This document shows positions 57,542-64,000 of a DNA stretch of 64,000 nucleotides, piece by piece. Under the pieces are notes generated by a model. That model saw only the letters and a program-made list of their open reading frames with translations. It made no database searches and was not told the origin of the DNA. The stretch covers positions 66,112,771-66,176,770 of the forward strand of contig CM066737.1 in assembly GCA_033961575.1 (NCBI GenBank), written 5' to 3'. The position numbers and the translations under genes were made by a program. The DNA is from Aselliscus stoliczkanus (taxonomy: Eukaryota; Chordata; Mammalia; Chiroptera; Hipposideridae). How positions within the stretch are numbered: the stretch's first letter is position 1; each line of letters begins with the position of its first letter.

Positions 57542-57546
<5 letters not shown>
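56252..57546. other. Unassigned DNA
   Basis: No gene or repeat is named. Confidence 0.35.

Positions 57547-57630
<84 letters not shown>
57547..57630. repeat. (CT)n then (CA)n compound microsatellite
   Basis: About 22 CT units, a short interruption, then about 17 CA units. Overlapping open frames coding Ser-Leu and Thr-His repeats are artefacts. Confidence 0.95.
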
Positions 57631-57633
<3 letters not shown>

Positions 57634-58979
57634 CTTTTTGCCCAATTCAAGGGTGCACAGCACAAAAAGAAAAAACAATAAATCAGATAATTTATTAGGC
57701 TGAGTCAGGGATCCAGCCTTCGTTTATTGTCATCAATTCATATGGTATACATTAATTTTGAGGTGCTAGGCACCTCGTTCTTTAGCAATAACTTTAGTGC
57801 TAGATTGTCTTCACTCTCTCTTTTCAGCTTCTCAACCTGACCCATTATTAGCCTGTGTTGAACTTATTTCCATAGATGCATATTTATAGTACAATCAAGA
57901 AATAACGTTCATCTTCATATGCTAATTCCACAAATCTATTGGATTATAGATTAACGCAAAATTTACAAAACACCCTTTTAACATATAACATAGCTTAATT
58001 CTTTTCCCCATATCACGTTTTATAATTTTCCTGTATCAGAAAGTCTTTGTTACTAAGTAGCTTACTCAGTGTGAAATTATAATACATTTTTAACTGTCCA
58101 TTTGCCTATATTCTTTCCTCAATATGATATTCAGCATCTTCCCTATCCTCTGAGTAAATCAACAGGCAAACTGACAAAACAAGACAAAACTTGAATAGTG
58201 ATGAAAGCAATGTTCTTAGTGTTTTCATATAGAAAGATATGTTGCTATGGAAACTATTTTTCTTTGTTTCTATTCATACCAAAAATCGTTTCAGCAATAT
58301 TAGGTATTGCGCATCTTGACATTATGAGGAAAAGGGCAAATGTATGATTTTGAAAGTCAGATATTAAAGATAGAAAAATTTGTTAGCATACTTCTCTAAC
58401 TAGTTAGCTGTCCCATTTGGCACTAGTGTATTTATGCTAAAGAGCTTCATAAAGTTATTTGGGAAAATAATGTAAGAGAAATATCTAGATTGAAGAGCAT
58501 TAGAATTTATTTGACTTAATGGAAGGCTTCTTTTTAAATGTATTAGGAGAGAACTTAGAGAAAGACAACTTAGAAATAAAAGAGAACTTAGAAATGATTA
58601 TGTAATATAGTTTGCGTCTACCTTTCTCTTGCATATCACACCATGGGGCAGATCATTCAACACCAAATACCTGAAAGAAAACTGAAAATAAAAATAATTC
58701 ATCTAGATTTTAATCTCAAGTATAATGAACAACTTGTTATGCTTAAGCTGCCCATGATTTCAATGTTGCTTTCCAGCTTACAGTCCCTGTTCCCCTCTGA
58801 TAGCAATGAATGTTAATAACTAGTGGCTTCCCCTCTCTTGGAGTCACTCCCCTTGCTGTAACGTTCAACAGGTTCTCCAACTGTAATAGCCTTGCCTTCT
58901 TTTCCTAAGAGATTACTAAGTATAAATTATAGGATGAAGAGAGTTCCTGTAGCACACTGTGCACATAGGAGAACAAAGT
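57631..58979. other. Unassigned DNA
   Basis: No gene or repeat is named. Confidence 0.35.
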
Positions 58980-59640
58980 TCCCTTTGTCGAGCTCTGTTC
59001 ACATAAGAAACCTCCAAACCTGTAGAGTTTAATGAGTTTATTTGAGCCAAACTAACGACAATTACCAGGAAGCAAAATCTTAACAGATTAAGAAAATTCT
59101 CTGGAAAACAGCAGTTTTGCAGCTTATTTTATACAATCGAATCAAAGGAGAACATGTAAGGAGGGTAATATGAAATCCATTGGTGGTAGATTAAGGGGGC
59201 GAGAGAAAGCAAAGCAGAGAAATCTCTGAAATTGTATAAAAAGTAAAATGGACAGACAGATACTTCTTTTACGTTGGTGGGTACAGGATAGTTAACTAAT
59301 ATTTGTAGCATTTAGGGATGATATTCAGGGAATAAGATAACAGTGAAAGGTTCTTTAGTCCTGCTCTGGTGCCTGTGGGTTGTGCCCTGAGGGGTCCAGA
59401 GAAAAAGGATAACTCTGACATTCCAAGGGCCTGTTATTTTAGATGCAAAAAGACAATAGAAAGGCTCACAAAAGGTAAAGATTGACCTTTGACAAGGAAG
59501 CTACAGGCCATGGATGTGACTAACGGCCATGACCTGCTTTTAGTTAGGAATTTTTATGTTCAGACCATCCTAAGTGGTTAAATTCAGCCTCTCCTGAGCT
59601 TTAGTCAGAGTTAGTATGTGGCCCCTTTTTTGTCTACAGC
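58980..59640 (-). repeat. LTR-like repeat, antisense
   Basis: The plus strand has gtttaatgagtttatttgag, whose complement ctcaaataaactcattaaac is the polyadenylation region seen in many ERV LTRs. No retroviral gene is adjacent. Extent is approximate. Confidence 0.45.
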
Positions 59641-60294
59641 CTTCAGTCAAATTCAATCATGCATTCCTAGAGCTACCAGAAGATTTTGAAGAAAATGAAG
59701 ACAATTCTTTACATACCTAAGAAATAAGCATTTCAAAATGGGGTGAAACTATGTAAAGTACCAAGTGTCACAGAAAAAGTGTAGTCAAACTAATGGGTTT
59801 AGTAGTCTGAGAATAAAGGAATATCAGATCAACATCAATTATTCAGAGAACCTTCTCCATAACAGAGTATTCAGGGTTACTAGACCACCTTTGCCTGACA
59901 CTTTCTGAGCCATGGAACCAAAGATCTATGTCTCTTTACCTGGTCTTAGTCTCAAAGTATCCTGGACACTTTCTTCTAACCATCAACAACTGCTGAATCA
60001 ATCCAGCTCTCTAGATCAGTGCTCTTTATGACTAACCAGTTTAAGCTATAAGATAGTGAGACTCTCCATCTGATCTGCCCTTGAATTATTCTTTGCTGGT
60101 TTCCAGACTCCTGACTTCAACCACTCCTATCCTGAGATTCCTGAACTGAAAGACCAGTCTCTAGGTTTGCACACCATTGTGGCCCATCATTTCAACAGCA
60201 AACCACCATACTCTCTCTCTCATAACTCAATCATAAAACAAACAACAATATCAACAAAAAATCATTGGTGCTAATGTTGTACCCAGCACAAAAA
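59641..60294. other. Unassigned DNA
   Basis: No gene or repeat is named. Confidence 0.35.
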
Positions 60295-60835
60295 TACAAA
60301 CAAGGCAGTTGTTTGAAGTTTTTATTTGTGAGCTGGCGACTGTGAGTGGGTTTATGCCCTGAACAAACTCACAGCCCTGAACAAAGGAAGAGAGGTGTTT
60401 ACATAGAAATCGCAGGCAAAGCAAATTTACAGGTTACAGGTGCTTTCTATAAATCTTAGACAGTTTTGACAGTACCAATTATATTAATTAAGTTACAAAA
60501 AGCTATACAATAACAGTACTAAATAAACAAGTGTGATAGCACCAAAATGTAGCAAGTAAGGAAATTCACAGAGGCCATAAATAAGTAACAATTAATTGAA
60601 GGAAAACAGTCTGGCCTTGTGTTTATCCAGACAAAAGACACAGCTGGCCTATGTCACATAGGCAGTTTGGCCTTGTGTTTAGATAAGAGGTAGTTAAAAC
60701 CTGTGGAGTTTGGCAAGTAGTTAGGGGAGTCTAATTCTTTGATCTATCTAAGGGAAGCTTTAATAATCTTTTATTACAGTGAGGCTGGGGGTGGGGGCTA
60801 GCAGCTAAGGGTCTTGTTACTACAGTAATACCTTG
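60295..60835 (-). repeat. Second LTR-like repeat, antisense
   Basis: The complement near the left end carries acaaataaaaacttcaaac. An internal direct repeat, tggccttgtgttta, occurs at about 60612 and 60668. It could be an LTR from a different family; low certainty. Confidence 0.35.
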
Positions 60836-61194
60836 GATTATTTGTACCTAAAAGTAACTTTTCTTGTACCAAACTTCTAAACCAACATTTTCCATGTTAT
60901 TGATGCCTGAAGAAGATTCTGATAACATTCTGCACACTTTTATTACTTTTGGGATTAGAATAATGAAAATGGTACCTTTATTGACTGGGCATTACCACCC
61001 TGTTAAAGAAAACACTAAATTAAAAGTTGAAGTACAGTGGGAAAAAAACAGAGGCTTTATTTCTGCAGCACTAGAGAAGCCCCTTTCAGGTATGTAAATA
61101 TTTTGGCATTCATCAATGCCTTGACCCAAAAATGATAGTGCACTGATAGAGTGCTATAATTTAGGCCACACAGGCATAGCCTAATAGTGCCTTC
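60836..61194. other. Unassigned DNA with one 77-codon frame
   Basis: A plus-strand open frame at 60864-61097 (MYQTSKPTFSMLLMPEEDSD..) has no recognised domain. It may be a remnant; I do not call it a gene. Confidence 0.3.
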
Positions 61195-63456
61195 TTAAAC
61201 AGATATAATTCACATAGCATAAAATATGACTGTAAATTGTAGGATTCAGTAGTTTTTGTATATTAATAAGGTTGTGAAGCCATCACCTCTAATTACAAAA
61301 CATTTTCTTCATGCCAAAAAAGAAATATCTTTACCATTAGCAGTGACTCCCCTCCCCATCCTACCCACCCCTGGGCCATGGAAACCATTCATCTATTTTA
61401 TGTCCCTATGGCTTTGCCTTTTCTGAATATTTCATGTAAAAGCATTGTAAATATGCAGCATTTTGAGTTTGGTTTCACTCACTTGAAATAATGTTTTCAA
61501 GGTTCATTCATGCCATAGCATATATCAACCAATACATTTTTCTATGTATGGCAGAATAATATTCCATTGCATAGATAGATATACCACATTTGTTTATTCC
61601 ATCATCATTTGATGGACATTTAGATTGTCTCCACTTTTTGGCCATAGTGAGTATTGCTTCAGTGAACATTCATGCACAAGATTTTTCTGAACATATGTTT
61701 TCAGTTCTCTTGGGTATATACCTGGGAGGAAGATTGCTGGGTCACGTGATATATCTATGTTTAACTTTCAGAGGAACTGCTGAACAGTGTGCCATAGTGG
61801 CTGTAACGTTTTACAATTACACCAGCAACGTATGAGGATTACCATCTCTTCACTTGTCAAAACTTAGTATTTTAATTTTTAACTTGTACCCATCCTAGTG
61901 AACATGAAGTGTTATCTCATTGTGGTTTCAATTTACATATCCCTGATGGCCAATGATGTTGAGCATCTTTTCCTGTGCTTATATTTGCCATTTGTATAAA
62001 TTATTTGGAGAAATGTCTATCAGATCCTTTGTCCATTTTATAATTTCATTATTTGTCTTTATTGTTGAATTGTAAGAGTTCTTTGTACATTATGGAAACT
62101 AGTCCCTTATCAGATAATATATTTACATCTTTTTCCCCATTATATATATTTTATTTTCAATTTTTTTTTCAATTTTTTAGTAGCGTATTATTTTGACAAA
62201 TAAAAGTTTTTAACTTTGATAAGGTCTAGTTTATCTTTTTTTTTTTGGTAAAGAAGATTTACCCCTATATATTTTTACCAAAAATTTTATAGCTTTTGCT
62301 CTTATATTTAGATCGATGATCTGATTTGAGTTAATTATTGTATATGTTGTGGAGACAACAATTCATATTTTTCTATGTGAATATCCAATTATCCCAACAA
62401 TTTGTTGAGAAGATTCTTTCCCCATTGAATGGTCTTAGCACACTTCTTGAAAATCAATTGACCATAGATATACGAGTTTATTTCTGGACTCTCAATTTTA
62501 TTTAATTGATCTATATGACTATCTTATGCCAGTGCCACACTGTCTTGATTACTGTAGCTTTGTGGTAAATTTTAAAATTTGGAAGCATGAGTCCTCCAAT
62601 TTTGCTGTCTTTTTTCAAGGTTGTTTTTAGCTATAATGGATCTCTTTCATGTCCATATGAATTTAAGGATCAATCTGTCAGTTTTTGTAAAAATAGCAAT
62701 TGGAACTTTGATAGAGATTACATTGGATCTATAGATGCATTTGGTGAATATTGCTAGCTTAATATTAAGTCATCCAACCCAGGAACACAGCATATCTGTA
62801 TATTTTAGGTCTTTTCTCATTTCTTTCAGTAATGTTTTATAATTTCCAATGCACAAGTGTCACACTTTTTTGGTTAAATTTATTACTAAAAGTTTTATGT
62901 TTTTGATGCTATTGTAAATGGGATGGCTTTCTTAATTTCATTTTCTGAATTTTCACTGTTAGTATGTATGAATATAATTGATTTTTCTGTGTTGATTTTA
63001 AGTCCTGCAACCTTGATGAACTGATTTATAGGTTCTAATAGTTTGCTGTTTTTTTAAAATGGATTCTTTACTTTAATATAGAATATATATATACACACAC
63101 ACACATAAAATGATTGTGTCATCTACAAATAGAAAGTTTTACTTCTTCCTTTCCAATCTGAATGTCTTCTATTTCATTTTCTATTCTAAATCACCTACTA
63201 GAACCTGAACAATATCAAATATAGATAGTGAAAGTAGACATCTTTAACTTCCTCCAAAGTTTAGTGGAAAAGATTTCAGTATATAACTATTATGTGTGAG
63301 AGCTATGAATTTTTTTTAGGTGCCCTTAATCTGGTTAAGGAAGTTCTCTTCTCTTTGTACTTTAAGTGACTTTGTTTAATCATAAATAGATGTTATGTTT
63401 TGTCTAATGCTTTTTCAGTGTCCATTCAGATGATCATGTGAGTTCCCTTGATTGTA

Positions 63457-63557
63457 CACTTTTTTTTTTTTGAGGGCAGTGTCACTGACCCTCATATGTG
63501 GGACCGAACTGGGGCCACTGGCTTCCCAAGCCAGTGCTTAACCACCACGGCCGGCCC
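63457..63557 (-). mobile_element. Short bat tRNA-derived SINE, antisense
   Basis: T-run, gagggcagtgtcactgacc, ..cccaagccagtgcttaacc.., ends cacggccggccc. Duplication ttccc(t)ttgattgta at 63443-63456 and 63558-63572 (one indel). Confidence 0.85.
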
Positions 63558-63590
63558 TTCCCTTTGATTGTATTAATATTGTTTATTACA

Positions 63591-63730
63591 GGGCTGGCCG
63601 AGTGTTTCAGTTGGTTAAGAGCTCGATCAAGAGTGCAAGCTGAGCTCTGAGCAACAGCAGTTCGATGCCCAGCCCAAGCTGAGCTGCCGCTGAGATGCCA
63701 ACAGGTGGCAGGATGGCTCAGCTAAAAATT

Positions 63731-63774
<44 letters not shown>
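63591..63774 (+). mobile_element. Truncated dimeric-type SINE with (TA)n tail
   Basis: The head gggctggccgagtgtttcag, then gtgcaagctgagctctgagc and ccaacaggtggcaggatggc, stopping at the start of the second head (..ggctcagct). It then passes into a (TA)n tail at 63734-63774. The duplication gtttattaca is exact at 63581-63590 and 63775-63784. Confidence 0.8.
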
Positions 63775-63777
<3 letters not shown>

Positions 63778-63864
63778 TATTACAATAATAGTTTTTGGAA
63801 TATTGAATCAACTTTACATGCCTAAGATAAATTCCATATTGTCATGGTGCATGATACTTTTATT

Positions 63865-64000
63865 TTATTTATTTTTTAATGATTGTTTTATTTTTCACTA
63901 GGAGTTGACATGCAATATTCTATTTGATTCAGGTGTACAACATAGTGATTAGACATTTATATAATTTACAAGGTGATCACCCTAACATGTCTAGTACCCA
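63865..64000 (-). repeat. L1 3'-type fragment at window edge, antisense
   Basis: ggagttgacatgcaatattc, gattcaggtgtacaacatag and gatcaccctaacatgtc match the antisense L1 3' region. It continues beyond the window. Confidence 0.5.

Larger units (their letters stand above)
61195..63860 (-). mobile_element. Old antisense L1 interrupted by two SINEs
   Basis: Antisense old L1 3' and ORF2 region (ttcattcatgccatagcat, agtcccttatcagataat, catgtccatatgaatttaag) runs to about 63440, resumes between the SINEs, and continues after 63785 (gaatcaactttacatgcc). The SINEs inserted afterwards. Confidence 0.75.

Noticed and set aside
57435..57698. 87-codon frame with Ser-Leu and Thr-His repeats
   Set aside because: The repeats are a compound CT/CA microsatellite.

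Overview
This is a mammalian, non-coding, repeat-dominated window. It most likely comes from a bat genome. Two sequence signs support that. First, there are several tRNA-headed SINEs of the bat Ves/Rhin type, whose long forms end in a tail containing ttccccttcccc and aataaaatctttt. Second, there are several generations of bat-like LINE-1 (L1) sharing one 3' UTR. Old mammal-wide repeats (MIR, L2, hAT and mariner relics) form the background. Assignment to Rhinolophus/Hipposideros-type bats is an inference from recalled SINE families; I could not search. I see no intact host protein-coding gene, no true tRNA or rRNA gene, and no CRISPR array or prokaryotic content.

Layout. 1-15.8 kb: old unique DNA with MIR and hAT relics, two 5'-inverted L1 3' ends (about 3.0 and 4.1 kb), a long SINE (6.55 kb), a short SINE (10.86 kb), an LTR-like repeat (11.9 kb), a dead mariner transposase (12.9 kb) and a 350-bp polypurine tract (13.6 kb). 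15.8-22.2 kb: a 5'-truncated young L1 with an 18-bp target duplication, an older L1, then a second mariner relic. 22.8-24.95 kb: a second copy of the LTR-like repeat and a third 5'-inverted L1. 25-34.3 kb: mostly unassigned AT-rich DNA with an L1 carrying two nested SINEs, a 94-bp L1, a fragment coding for the C-terminus of GDF9 (30.63-30.84 kb, minus strand), and an internally deleted L1 (31.3-33.1 kb). 34.4-37.6 kb: an antisense L1 with intact ends that lacks most of ORF2. 37.7-46.8 kb: old DNA with MIRs, a terminal-inverted-repeat element (42.6 kb) and antisense L1. 46.8-53.4 kb: one full-length L1 with a 15-bp perfect target duplication, a monomeric 5' UTR, an intact ORF1 and a broken ORF2. 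53.5-64 kb: an 80-bp mariner MITE, old antisense L1, LTR-like relics, and a terminal L1 block holding two SINEs.

How parts work together. The L1s supply the reverse transcriptase and endonuclease that mobilise themselves and the SINEs. Target-site duplications of about 9-18 bp, A-rich tails and 5' inversions across the window are products of target-primed reverse transcription. The most interesting material is in the L1 5' UTR. It has three 111-bp tandem monomers, a YY1-like site 11 bases from the start, and an antisense open frame built of 37-residue repeats; the same frame is open in the second, independently inserted copy. That arrangement resembles primate ORF0 and rodent L1 monomers, and it is the best candidate here for something undescribed.
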